From Candidatus Berkelbacteria bacterium (GTDB taxonomy: Bacteria > Patescibacteriota > UBA1384 > DTJR01), in assembly GCA_026397175.1 (NCBI GenBank), contig JAPLVK010000015.1, positions 70,313-123,760 of the forward strand: a stretch of DNA of 53,448 nt, given 5' to 3'. The position numbers and the translations under genes are program-made. The notes under the pieces are model-generated. The model saw nothing but the letters and a program-made list of their open reading frames with translations, did no database searches and was not told the DNA's origin. Below, in pieces: positions 15,753 to 23,083 of the stretch; the first letter of the stretch is position 1, and each line of letters begins with the position of its first letter.

Positions 15753-16502
15753 TCAGTCTTCAAGAACTAATTTGTATGGAGAATCACTTATATAAGCAGG
15801 GGCATGATTTTTGCTTAGAATCTTCCGAATATCGCCCACCGCCTCTTCGATTTGTTTGCCAATCTTATCAGTATATTCTGAGGTTGATTTGATAATACAA
15901 ATTTCATGAGCCAAAACATCTTTCGGGTTAGTACCCCCGTTCTTCTTTACAAGGGGACGGCTCCTGTCTGCCCAGAGTTTTTTTAAGATTTTTTGGCGCA
16001 TGCTATTCCTATGAGGTGAGTAAAATTTTTCCCCATCCAGTAAAAGGCCCATATTCTCTTTATAGTCTAGTCGGCTTTTATTTTCGTTCTTCTCATTAAT
16101 CGGAGTTACCGGATCTTCTTTGAGTAGATGATATAGGTGGGAAAAGATACGCGGTTGCAACATGATCTTGGTATCACCGTGTTGCATAATCTTGGTATTT
16201 TCTGTGAGGGTTTCCAAAACCGCTATCCTTGGCGCTCCGGGTATATTCTTAGATCTATTTGTTTCTCTGGCAATTAGAATGTATTTGTTGTCGTGTAGAT
16301 TTCTTAAAATGGTTTCTAGAGTTTCCTTCTCAATGTTTTTAAATAGGTGATAAGGAATTTCAAATGACGATGATCCGGCCAGCTCTCTCATTGATTGAAG
16401 GCCACTTACAACTTCCCAGAATTTTAATTTAGATTGCTTACCAACTCCATGGTTTAACCAATACCTAACGCTTGCTTTTATATTTTCTTCTTTATGATTC
16501 AT
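15753..16502 (-). CDS. Hypothetical protein (249 aa), first gene of the minus-strand run
   Basis: No confident family. The N-terminus has two blocks that resemble winged helices: VRYWLNHGVGKQSKLKFWEV with a following helix, and then ETILRNLHDNKYILIARETN, which looks like recognition helix plus wing. The C-terminal half is rich in Lys/Arg and helices. It is divergent from the CAP-like cassette, and the structured leader at 16586 lies between, so it could be a regulator or replication initiator. That is inference from position. The CDS looks real from length, codon pattern and tight fit between the leaders. Confidence 0.6.
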   Translation of the reverse strand: MNHKEENIKASVRYWLNHGVGKQSKLKFWEVVSGLQSMRELAGSSSFEIPYHLFKNIEKETLETILRNLHDNKYILIARETNRSKNIPGAPRIAVLETLTENTKIMQHGDTKIMLQPRIFSHLYHLLKEDPVTPINEKNENKSRLDYKENMGLLLDGEKFYSPHRNSMRQKILKKLWADRSRPLVKKNGGTNPKDVLAHEICIIKSTSEYTDKIGKQIEEAVGDIRKILSKNHAPAYISDSPYKLVLED

Positions 16503-16551
16503 ATAAATTTACATTTTAATTTTTTGTTCTAGTTATGTTATACACCATCCG

Positions 16552-16579
16552 TTGCTTTTCAACCATAAAATAGTAGAAT
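16552..16579 (+). promoter_or_regulatory. Promoter of the cassette leader RNA
   Basis: TTGCTT (16552-16557), 16-base spacer, TAGAAT (16574-16579). It would start transcription near 16586, exactly where the closing stem of the leader begins. Confidence 0.5.
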
Positions 16580-16585
16580 TTAAGT

Positions 16586-16716
16586 GTCTAGGTGAGCATT
16601 ATGGATAATTGCGATATTTATCGCTATGAACGATTGCACCTGAAGAAGGGCAGTCGTTCGAAAAGCAGGTGCAATCCATCTGCTCGCCTAGACAGCTAGA
16701 ACGGCTGTCCTTTTTT
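16586..16716 (+). ncRNA. Candidate structured leader or small RNA with terminator
   Basis: GTCTAGGTGAGCA (16586-16598) pairs with TGCTCGCCTAGAC (16681-16693). Inside are GCGATA-TT-TATCGC and TGCACCTG/CAGGTGCA. An alternative pairing GAACGA/TCGTTC is also possible. A terminator GACAGC (16691-16696) / GCTGTC (16704-16709) plus T6 follows and shares the bases GAC with the closing stem, so the two structures compete. It ends 22 bases before the ATG at 16739. That is the layout of an attenuator or riboswitch, though a stand-alone RNA is also possible. Confidence 0.55.
16691..16716 (+). terminator. Intrinsic terminator upstream of the CAP-like gene
   Basis: GACAGC-TAGAACG-GCTGTC followed by CTTTTTT. 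Strong for its size. It overlaps the 3' strand of the preceding stem. Confidence 0.7.
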
Positions 16717-16738
16717 GTGAAAAATAATGGTTTGAGAA

Positions 16739-17593
16739 ATGAAAAATTACAGTGATAAGTTTTGGGACAAGAAAAAGGGCAATGAAAGTGTTACAAAGAA
16801 AAGTAAATTTAAAAAAATTACTAGATTAATTTTAATCGTCCTTGCTTCCTTGGCGAGCATTCTCTTTGGGCTTACTGTTATTTTCTTTGTCTCCGCTACT
16901 ATCTCCGGCATCAAGGAAGCGAAAACTAAATGCGAATATAAAAATTTTGATAGAGATAGTGTTTTGCAAATGATTAATGGTTTGAGATCCCAAAGTGGTA
17001 AGTCGTCCCTTACATTTAATAGCAATTTAAATGAATACACCGAGAGCAGGATTAATGCTGTAAAGAAAAATGATTCAGATGGGGATAAAGATTTTTACGA
17101 TTGGGCCAAAAGTAAAAACGATAACAGTTTTAATAGTATTTATTCGATTTTTTCATATGACAAAGTCAATGTTTGTAATGCAAGAAAGGGGCTTGTAGGT
17201 GATAAGCAGTTATTCTCTTCCCTCACCGATTCAAAATACTCACAGATTGGAATCGCGACTCTAGGTGATTCTGCCTACATGACCTTTGCTGAGATCAAGG
17301 AAAGCACAAATACTACCAATCCGGAGAGCAAGGCCACAGCAGATCAAGCCATTGCAAATCAAAAGAAAAATGCCGATACACAATATATTAATAATGAGAT
17401 TGCAAAGTTAGAACAGAGCAAATCGTTTTATTCAAATACAATTGAACAAATGAACGAATCGCTGAAAACTTGCCCAGAGGGATTCTATCAGAGTTGTTAC
17501 GATAGAATTAAACAAAGCACCGACCTATATTTCGAAAAAATTGACGGAATCAATGAACAGATTCAAGAATGGAAAATGAAATTAATTAATTAG
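16739..17593 (+). CDS. Membrane-anchored protein with CAP/SCP-like domain
   Basis: Protein of 284 aa. A basic cytoplasmic N-terminus leads into one transmembrane helix (about 29-55). An extracellular domain follows: SVLQMINGLRSQSGKSSLTF recalls the CAP opening (N-x-x-R-x-x-x-G-x-x-x-L), FYDWAKSK the central helix, and IGIATLGDSAYMTFAEI the final strand. The CAP active-site His residues are not obvious, so the assignment is moderate. The C-terminal 90 residues form a coiled coil with two Cys (CPEGFYQSC). It is first in a three-gene run, 25 bases before the next gene, and preceded by an attenuator-like leader. Confidence 0.65.
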   Translation: MKNYSDKFWDKKKGNESVTKKSKFKKITRLILIVLASLASILFGLTVIFFVSATISGIKEAKTKCEYKNFDRDSVLQMINGLRSQSGKSSLTFNSNLNEYTESRINAVKKNDSDGDKDFYDWAKSKNDNSFNSIYSIFSYDKVNVCNARKGLVGDKQLFSSLTDSKYSQIGIATLGDSAYMTFAEIKESTNTTNPESKATADQAIANQKKNADTQYINNEIAKLEQSKSFYSNTIEQMNESLKTCPEGFYQSCYDRIKQSTDLYFEKIDGINEQIQEWKMKLIN

Positions 17594-17618
17594 CATATGT
17601 AACCTTACGGTGTGTTAT

Positions 17619-17933
17619 ATGGATAAAGAAGACGGAAAATTAAAAGAATCCATCCGCTCAATAATTAGCGAGTACGAATATCTTTTTAAGAAAAAGGATG
17701 AGGAAAATAAATCGCTTCGAAAGAGAATTTCTGACTTAGAAGAGAAACATAGGGTCGAACTGAAAAGAAAAGGACAGTGGGGAGAGCTGACTGGTCTATC
17801 CGTGGGTGTTTTTTGTGGTACAGCACTTGCAGCATTAGTTATGATTTTCACTGACGACATGAATATTATTTTCACTGTTGCGACTGTTGCATCGCTTATC
17901 ATCTTCTTTGCCTCACTACCATACCAAAACTGA
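17619..17933 (+). CDS. Coiled-coil protein with C-terminal membrane hairpin (104 aa)
   Basis: The N-terminal half is a charged coiled coil (EYLFKKKDEENKSLRKRISD and on). The C-terminal half has two transmembrane helices (about 53-72 and 76-95 of this product) joined by the acidic turn TDDMN. No enzymatic residues are seen. The ATG at 17619 is preferred to an in-frame GTG three codons earlier. It is second of three tightly spaced genes and lies 13 bases before the receiver-domain gene, suggesting that the three act together at the membrane. Confidence 0.65.
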   Translation: MDKEDGKLKESIRSIISEYEYLFKKKDEENKSLRKRISDLEEKHRVELKRKGQWGELTGLSVGVFCGTALAALVMIFTDDMNIIFTVATVASLIIFFASLPYQN

Positions 17934-17946
17934 TACAATATCATAA

Positions 17947-18369
17947 ATGGAAACAATACGAATACTTATCCTAGAAGACGACCTAAAAACCCTGTCGGTT
18001 ATTACTGGCGGACTTTTTGATTTAGAGGAGAGTTTATTTGACGAGAGAATAAACTTCGCGATAACAGTTTTTTCTGAATATAAATCAGTAGAAAATTATT
18101 TGAATTTACTTAAAGATCCTGATTTTGATGTTATTCTGCTAGACCGAGATTGCAAACTTGCCGGCTCATTTCATGCAATCAATGTAGTAAAATTTGGAGC
18201 CGATAAATTTATCGCCATTTCAACTCAACCTGAATACAATGAGGCCGCAGAGAAAATGGGAGTCACGAGAATTATCCGAAAAGATTACGAACGCCTCGAT
18301 GATTTTAGATCTTTGCTTATAAAAGAAATATCTCAAATGATTTTCGATGGGGATAAAAAACTCTCATAG
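17947..18369 (+). CDS. Stand-alone receiver (CheY-like) domain protein
   Basis: Response-regulator receiver fold of 140 aa with no output domain. The acidic pair is present in ILILEDDLK (about residues 9-11), the phosphoacceptor Asp in DVILLDRDC (about residue 60), and the conserved Lys in TRIIRKDYERLDD. The switch Thr/Ser position reads AISTQ. No histidine kinase is encoded nearby, so it may be phosphorylated by a host kinase or act as an unphosphorylated binding module. It is last gene of the CAP-like/TM/receiver cassette; such lone receivers on mobile elements are uncommon. Confidence 0.78.
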   Translation: METIRILILEDDLKTLSVITGGLFDLEESLFDERINFAITVFSEYKSVENYLNLLKDPDFDVILLDRDCKLAGSFHAINVVKFGADKFIAISTQPEYNEAAEKMGVTRIIRKDYERLDDFRSLLIKEISQMIFDGDKKLS

Positions 18370-18454
18370 ACACACGCTAAGGATTCCCTTACTCCGGAAC
18401 AACCATCTTATTTACTAAGAATCGCCCTAAATGTCTGTGTTTATCTGTGTTGGC

Positions 18455-18814
18455 CTACCTATTGCGCAGTCCCAAAAGATCCATCGCTATAATTAAGTAT
18501 CTGTGCCTTATATTATGATCCGCAAATTCAAGCTGTTCGTAGTTCTTTGTTAGCTCGTTACGAGCTACGATCAGCGCCTTCAGCCCTTCGGCAACTTTCT
18601 CGCCAATCGTATCTTCATTGATGTTATTTTTTGCTAAGATACCTTCTATCCTCTCTTGGACATAATGATTTTTAAAATTACTATCAGCGATCTTAGACGC
18701 TGTTTTATAATTAATTGTGTCATAAGCTTTTAGGGCGGCTTTCACTTTGTTGCCACCATTGTTAATAAACTCAATCAAAAAACAATTCTGTTTTCTGGTT
18801 AGATGTTTTTGCAT
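18455..18814 (-). CDS. Terminase small-subunit-like DNA-binding protein
   Basis: Protein of 119 aa. The N-terminus LTRKQNCFLIEFINNGGNK followed by AALKAYDTINYKTASKIAD is the helix-turn-helix pattern of the Terminase_2 family (the usual reading is LTPKQ-x-x-F-V-x-x-Y...A-A-x-x-A-G-Y). The second half (DTIGEKVAEGLKALIVARNE) resembles the oligomerisation region. No large terminase subunit is present in the element, so it may act as a stand-alone DNA binder, or the element may borrow a helper phage's packaging motor. The gene lies alone, opposite to its neighbours on both sides. Confidence 0.65.
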   Translation of the reverse strand: MQKHLTRKQNCFLIEFINNGGNKVKAALKAYDTINYKTASKIADSNFKNHYVQERIEGILAKNNINEDTIGEKVAEGLKALIVARNELTKNYEQLEFADHNIRHRYLIIAMDLLGLRNR

Positions 18815-19031
18815 AGTAAAAATATATCTCAGTGAATTTTTTTGGCAATCACAAGATTTTTTCAGGATAATTTTGAAAAATTTTCTAGACGAAAGACGAG
18901 GGTACTAAGCAAACTAATTTTTGGGAAAGAGGGGTGGGGGTGGTCCGGATTTGGATTTTTTAACTTTCAGTATTCACAATTCGGAAAATGACGATAAACT
19001 CTTTGCTATTTATTTGAATGTGGTAATCTCA

Positions 19032-19067
<36 letters not shown>

Positions 19068-19085
19068 GCAACTATTATAAATGAC

Positions 19086-20087
19086 ATGAACAAAAAGGAT
19101 GAGTTTAATAAGATAATCGCATTAGCTAAAAGTGCTGAAAAGGAAGGCAATTTTTTGAAGGCAGCATATTTATATAAGGACGCTCTCGATGTTGCAGTAC
19201 AAGAACAAAATTCAAAAGACATTGTCTTGTGTAAAAGAAAAATAATTTACGCGAACAAGAATGCCGAGAAAGATTTTAAGGAAATCAAAGTTGAGAAGAA
19301 TTTCGACACGAAAGAGCTCAATGATTTAATAAATAGAACTATTGACCGAAACAGCATAGAGGAAATTCTCAAATATATCGCCATAAGCCCGAACTTTTAT
19401 CCTAAATATGATGATATTGAGAAAATCTCCAAATCATCAACCCCGATATTTAGACAATTTGCCAGCACAACCACCATTTCCGACAAAGGTCTTCTAATAA
19501 AGGGCGGGCAGGATGGGGCTTTCTCTTGGTTTATGGAAATGTATGATCTCCAACAGCAAATCATCGTAAAAATTTGTTTAATTCCTATTTTTAATCGTTT
19601 AAGTAAAGAAAAAAATAAGGATAAAGTTATGACAGCGGATAGTTTGATAAATTATTTTCAAAATTCTGGATTGTTTGAAGACAAGGAGCTTAACATAATT
19701 AGGGTAGGGATTGAAAGATATTTTGCCGAGGACTATATATCGTCCATGCATATACTGGTGCCGATGTTTGAAAGCTCGTTTCTTAGCATTTCTCAAAAAC
19801 TAGGACTTGATATTGTGGCTTTACAAACCGGAAAGGAAAAAGAAATCAGTATGAGAATAACTACTTTGTCCACAAAACATTTAGAATCAGATGAATTTAT
19901 TAACAAATGGGGAAAAGACCTCTGCGAACAAATTAAATTTGTATTTTTTGAACCTTTGGGGTATCGGCTTCGTCACAAAATCGCTCATGGCGAAATTTCA
20001 CAAGACGAATGCAACCTGTTTAATGCAACCCTGATCATATATTTTTATCTCGTTATAACTGGTCGCGTGCAAAAAATTACTTGTTAA
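19086..20087 (+). CDS. HEPN/DUF4209-like protein
   Basis: Protein of 333 aa from the ATG at 19086 (MNKKDEFNK). The frame is open for 55 further codons upstream through the SINQ repeats, with TTG (19014) and GTG (19020) possible starts. The N-terminus has TPR-like helices (KSAEKEGNFLKAAYLYKDAL). The C-terminal domain has DYISSMHILVPMFESSF and GYRLRHKIAHGEI; the latter carries R-x4-H (RHKIAH), the HEPN ribonuclease signature, in the arrangement seen in DUF4209. HEPN proteins of this sort are common in abortive-infection and toxin systems. As cargo of a mobile element a defence role is plausible but inferred. Its stop overlaps the element-end reading frame of the recombinase tail. Confidence 0.72.
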   Translation: MNKKDEFNKIIALAKSAEKEGNFLKAAYLYKDALDVAVQEQNSKDIVLCKRKIIYANKNAEKDFKEIKVEKNFDTKELNDLINRTIDRNSIEEILKYIAISPNFYPKYDDIEKISKSSTPIFRQFASTTTISDKGLLIKGGQDGAFSWFMEMYDLQQQIIVKICLIPIFNRLSKEKNKDKVMTADSLINYFQNSGLFEDKELNIIRVGIERYFAEDYISSMHILVPMFESSFLSISQKLGLDIVALQTGKEKEISMRITTLSTKHLESDEFINKWGKDLCEQIKFVFFEPLGYRLRHKIAHGEISQDECNLFNATLIIYFYLVITGRVQKITC

Positions 20088-20174
20088 GCAGCGTGAAAAG
20101 CCGGCATTAACTCCTGCCATCCCTTCAGCTCTTGTATCAATCGGTTCCAGTCAAATTGCCTGAGTTCCACCAAA
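20084..20174 (-). other. Displaced recombinase 3' end (attP half)
   Basis: On the minus strand from attR the frame used by the recombinase at attL continues without a stop for 26 codons past the shared LVE: LRQFDWNRLIQELKGWQ and ending AFHAA, then TAA at 20084-20086. In the excised circle this would form the native recombinase C-terminus. In the integrated state it has no start and is silent. Confidence 0.6.
20164..20174. other. Attachment site attR
   Basis: Second copy of GTTCCACCAAA, matching 11904-11914. Bases to the left belong to the element, bases to the right to the chromosome. Confidence 0.75.
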
Positions 20175-20210
20175 AAATAACCACGCTATGGTGGTTATTT
20201 TTTGGTGGAA
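20165..20210 (+). terminator. Displaced ssrA terminator (20-bp perfect inverted repeat)
   Basis: TTCCACCAAAAAATAACCAC (20165-20184) pairs perfectly with GTGGTTATTTTTTGGTGGAA (20191-20210), loop GCTATG. Its left arm starts with the tmRNA 3' end sequence. Before integration it would directly follow tmRNA, so it is most likely the original ssrA terminator. Confidence 0.7.
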
Positions 20211-20267
20211 AACCTGCGGTGGAATCGAAAGCCGCAGCCGCGACTGGCGGCGAGGCGGGGTCGACCG

Positions 20268-20359
20268 AAAATCCAGCAGGATTTTACGGGTGACCGATTC
20301 CCCCAATTCGAACTTTTAAAATTCAGCAGAATTTGACTGAAGGGTCGATTCCCCCAGTT
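20268..20359. repeat. Tandem degenerate ~42-bp repeat ending GATTCCCCC
   Basis: Copy 1 (20268-20308) and copy 2 (20318-20359) share AAAAT-Y-CAGCAG-R-ATTT followed about 11 bases later by GATTCCCCCA-R-TT. Each has an imperfect palindrome around CAGCAG. GATTCCCCC also occurs in the tmRNA T-arm, so these could be relics of earlier integrations. The rest of the 20211-20371 gap is GC-rich non-coding sequence. Confidence 0.5.
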
Positions 20360-20371
20360 TATAACCGATTT

Positions 20372-20809
20372 TCAATCAATTTCCACTAGTTCAATCCCAT
20401 TGTTTTTTAATAGAGCAGAAAAAACTCCAAAACCATTCTTTTTTTCTCCTGTAAAGTCGCCATTATAGATCGTACCTGCGCCACATGTTGGACTTCCTGA
20501 CTTTAAATATGCCTTTGTGATTCCAAGATTTTCTATCATTGCGGAAGCTTTTTGGGCTGCATCAAGATATAACTGTGTAAAATCTTTACCTGATTTACTA
20601 ACTACTCTTGCTTTTCCCTCTAAAACATCGAAGCCGTCTCCGCCAACAATCTCGCATGCTTCGCGAGGAATACCGAGGTTAATTAACATTTCCGGACAAA
20701 TTAAAATAACTTCGCCCCCATCAAACACATGTTTGGCTTTGGGGCTAAATTTATTTTTGCCATTGAATCTGCAATTGACACCCAATAAGCATGCACTGAT
20801 TATTTTCAT
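20372..20809 (-). CDS. DUF523 / TudS-like thiouracil desulfurase family protein
   Basis: Protein of 145 aa. Signature Cys residues are visible in SACLLGVNCRFNG (Cys 7 and 13) and SPTCGAGTIY (Cys near 108), with ICPEMLINLGIPRE between. DUF523 includes TudS, a [4Fe-4S] enzyme that removes sulfur from 2-thiouracil; the three Cys positions needed for the cluster appear to be kept. Its role in a small-genome organism could be nucleobase salvage. It is the first chromosomal gene right of the element and is divergent from the polymerase gene. Confidence 0.85.
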   Translation of the reverse strand: MKIISACLLGVNCRFNGKNKFSPKAKHVFDGGEVILICPEMLINLGIPREACEIVGGDGFDVLEGKARVVSKSGKDFTQLYLDAAQKASAMIENLGITKAYLKSGSPTCGAGTIYNGDFTGEKKNGFGVFSALLKNNGIELVEID

Positions 20810-20896
20810 AGTTTAATTCTAGATTATTAATAAAAAATCACAAGGCCCTCGAAATCGTGATTTGATTTTCGGGTTTTGTTCGCCTATTATGGTTAT

Positions 20897-22141
20897 ATGC
20901 AACCGCCACAAAATTTTTCTAATTTATTCCTTGATATGAACTCTTTTTTTGCTTCGGTCGAACAGCAAGTCCAACCGGTGCTGCGTGGTAAGCCGGTTTG
21001 CGTTGCGCCCTACACCGGTAATACCGGTTGCTGCATTGCCAAGTCATACGAAGCCAAGTCCTTCGGGATTAGCACCGGACATTTGGTTGGTGATGCTAAG
21101 AAGATTTGTCCGCAAATCATTGTTTTAGAATCGCGCCCCGAGCTTTATATGTTTTATCATCGAGAAATTGTCAAGGTATTAGAAGGCCTTAGCCCTTATG
21201 TATCGATCCGTTCGGTTGATGAGTTTAATATTAAGCTAACCGGCTCGGATCAAAAAGAGAAAGAGGCCATAAAAATTGCGAATGGTTTTAAAAAAGCTAT
21301 CCGCGAGAAGGTTGGCGATTATTTAAGCTGTTCGATTGGTATCAGCGCTAATTCCTGGCTGGCTAAATTAGCTGGCGAGCAGAAAAAACCAGATGGTCTG
21401 GTCTTACTGGCTTTAGATGAATTACCGGCTTTTTATGATTTGTTAAAATTAACCGACTTGCCTGGCATAAATGTCGCGATGGAGCGCCAACTGCTAAATA
21501 GAAATATCAAAACGCCTCTCGAATTTTTTAATCAGTCAATGGTTGATTTGTCTTTATGGTTCGGTCATCCCGGCCGAGTGTGGTATTACCGTCTAAGGGG
21601 ATTTGAAACCGACGATTATAAGTCCCCGACTAAATCGATTGGTCATCAACATGTTCTAGCGCCAAAGTTTCGAAATAAAATAGCTGCCAGGCAAGTACTA
21701 TCGAAAATGGCACAAAAGTGCAGTCGTCGCTTGAGGAATAAAAATCTATATACAGGCGCCATCGGTGTTTGCGTCAGTTTCTTGAACGCGCCGTCATATC
21801 ACAAAAGTGTTAGTACGGGACTAATCGCCGATGGCCAGACCATTCAAAAACTATCCTTAAAACTTTATGACGACTATTCGGGCACAAATTCGCCGTTTCG
21901 CCTAGCCGTAACATTGTATAACCTGATTCAAATTAAAGATAAACAGATTTCTTTATTTTCTGACATCGAAAAATCGCTTCAGCTATCAATTGCCATGGAT
22001 AAAATTAACGATCAATTTGGAGATGAAACAATCTATCCGGCTTCGATGCTTGGTTCATCGGATGCTGTCCCAAACAGAATTCCTTTTGGTGATCCGGGAA
22101 GGTTGGAATTTTTCGATAGAAATCAACAGAGAGTAATGTGA
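20897..22141 (+). CDS. Y-family (translesion) DNA polymerase, DinB/UmuC type
   Basis: Error-prone polymerase that copies past damaged bases. From the ATG at 20897 the product has 414 aa; a TTG seven codons upstream is also in frame. Catalytic acidic residues are in place: Asp13 in FLDMNSFFASVE and Asp108-Glu109 in SVDEF. The helix-hairpin region (KLTDLPGINVAMERQLLNR) and the little-finger domain (from about 235) follow. A terminal beta-clamp motif is not clear. No LexA-type operator is seen upstream. It lies 72 bases before the heliorhodopsin gene on the same strand. Confidence 0.9.
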   Translation: MQPPQNFSNLFLDMNSFFASVEQQVQPVLRGKPVCVAPYTGNTGCCIAKSYEAKSFGISTGHLVGDAKKICPQIIVLESRPELYMFYHREIVKVLEGLSPYVSIRSVDEFNIKLTGSDQKEKEAIKIANGFKKAIREKVGDYLSCSIGISANSWLAKLAGEQKKPDGLVLLALDELPAFYDLLKLTDLPGINVAMERQLLNRNIKTPLEFFNQSMVDLSLWFGHPGRVWYYRLRGFETDDYKSPTKSIGHQHVLAPKFRNKIAARQVLSKMAQKCSRRLRNKNLYTGAIGVCVSFLNAPSYHKSVSTGLIADGQTIQKLSLKLYDDYSGTNSPFRLAVTLYNLIQIKDKQISLFSDIEKSLQLSIAMDKINDQFGDETIYPASMLGSSDAVPNRIPFGDPGRLEFFDRNQQRVM

Positions 22142-22149
22142 ATGGCAGA

Positions 22150-22178
22150 TTGATAGCGAAATGACAATGAGTTAAAAT
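22150..22178 (+). promoter_or_regulatory. Heliorhodopsin promoter
   Basis: TTGATA (22150-22155), 17-base spacer, TAAAAT (22173-22178). It allows expression separate from the polymerase gene. A strong site, AAGGAGGGG, precedes the GTG start. Confidence 0.6.
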
Positions 22179-22212
22179 ATAAATAATAAACACAATAAAA
22201 AAGGAGGGGAAA

Positions 22213-22974
22213 GTGGAAGAAAAATTAAGAAAGCTTAGGCGATTTAATTTAATAATGGCCGGGCTTCATTTTGTTCAAGGAATTGCAATGCTTTTGCTAA
22301 GTAACAATTTTAGCTTACCGGTAAATGCTTCTTTCCTTAGGTTTAATGTGCAGACAATGTCCTTGGTTCCCAACCCCGAAACATTGTTCAGCTTAAAAAT
22401 AGGTCCGCTCGTAGCCAGCTTTTTGTTTTTGTCGGCCCTTGCACATCTGCTGGTATCAACTATGTTAAACAAGTGGTATAACAACAACCTAGCGAAAGGC
22501 ATAAATTATGCTCGGTGGATTGAATACTTTTTTAGCTCGTCAATTATGATCGTAATTATCGCCATGCTTGTCGGTATTTACGACATCGGATCTTTGCTTT
22601 TACTGTTTTTCTTGAACGGCATGATGATTTTATTCGGCTGGATGATGGAGCTCCACAATCAATCTACCCCTAAGACCGACTGGACTTCATTTTACTTTGG
22701 TTGTCTTGCCGGTATTGTCACATGGGTGGTAATTGCACTTTATTTGTTTGGTGCCGGTGGTGGAGATAATAGAGCGCCAAGTTTTGTCTATTGGATTTAC
22801 TTCTCGATTTTTTTGTTTTTTAACTGTTTTGCGATCAACCAGACCTTACAGTACGAAAAAGTTGGTAAATGGAGCGATTATCTCTACGGCGAGCGAGCGT
22901 ACATTATTCTAAGTTTGATTGCTAAATCGCTACTTGCTTGGCAGGTTTTTGCCGGAACATTAAGGCCTGTATAA
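22213..22974 (+). CDS. Heliorhodopsin
   Basis: Retinal-binding seven-helix protein of 253 aa. Family signatures: ARWIEYFFSSSIMIVIIAM (helix 3; Glu104 matches counterion E107 of heliorhodopsin 48C12), LFGWMMELHN, FVYWIYFSIFLFFNCFAIN, and SLIAKSLLAWQVFAGTLRP with the Schiff-base lysine at Lys238. His19 and His78 match the conserved H23 and H80. It starts at GTG behind AAGGAGGGG. Heliorhodopsins are not pumps; sensory or enzyme-regulatory roles are proposed, including interaction with photolyase. No carotene oxygenase for retinal synthesis is in the window. The neighbouring translesion polymerase is a suggestive context. Confidence 0.95.
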   Translation: MEEKLRKLRRFNLIMAGLHFVQGIAMLLLSNNFSLPVNASFLRFNVQTMSLVPNPETLFSLKIGPLVASFLFLSALAHLLVSTMLNKWYNNNLAKGINYARWIEYFFSSSIMIVIIAMLVGIYDIGSLLLLFFLNGMMILFGWMMELHNQSTPKTDWTSFYFGCLAGIVTWVVIALYLFGAGGGDNRAPSFVYWIYFSIFLFFNCFAINQTLQYEKVGKWSDYLYGERAYIILSLIAKSLLAWQVFAGTLRPV

Positions 22975-22985
22975 TATAACAGGTA

Positions 22986-23057
22986 AGTGAGACAGGGGAC
23001 GCTCCCCAAAATAATAAGTGAGACAGGGAGTGAGACAGGGGACGCTCCCCAAAATAA
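22986..23057. repeat. Direct repeats with GGGGA-CGC-TCCCC hairpin (REP-like)
   Basis: Two identical 29-bp units (22986-23014 and 23029-23057), each starting AGTGAGACAGGGGACGCTCC, with a truncated 12-bp copy between (23017-23028). The hairpin could terminate transcription from heliorhodopsin and smpB. The form resembles REP sequences mobilised by Y1 transposases, none of which is in the window. Confidence 0.8.
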
Positions 23058-23083
23058 GGTAGGATTGGCGATAATCATTTTCC

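Noticed and set aside
16586-16716. Retron or DGR non-coding RNA
   Set aside because: No reverse transcriptase is encoded in the window and no template/variable repeat pair was found.
20810-20896. LexA/SOS box before the Y-family polymerase
   Set aside because: No recognisable Gram-positive or Gram-negative SOS palindrome was seen.
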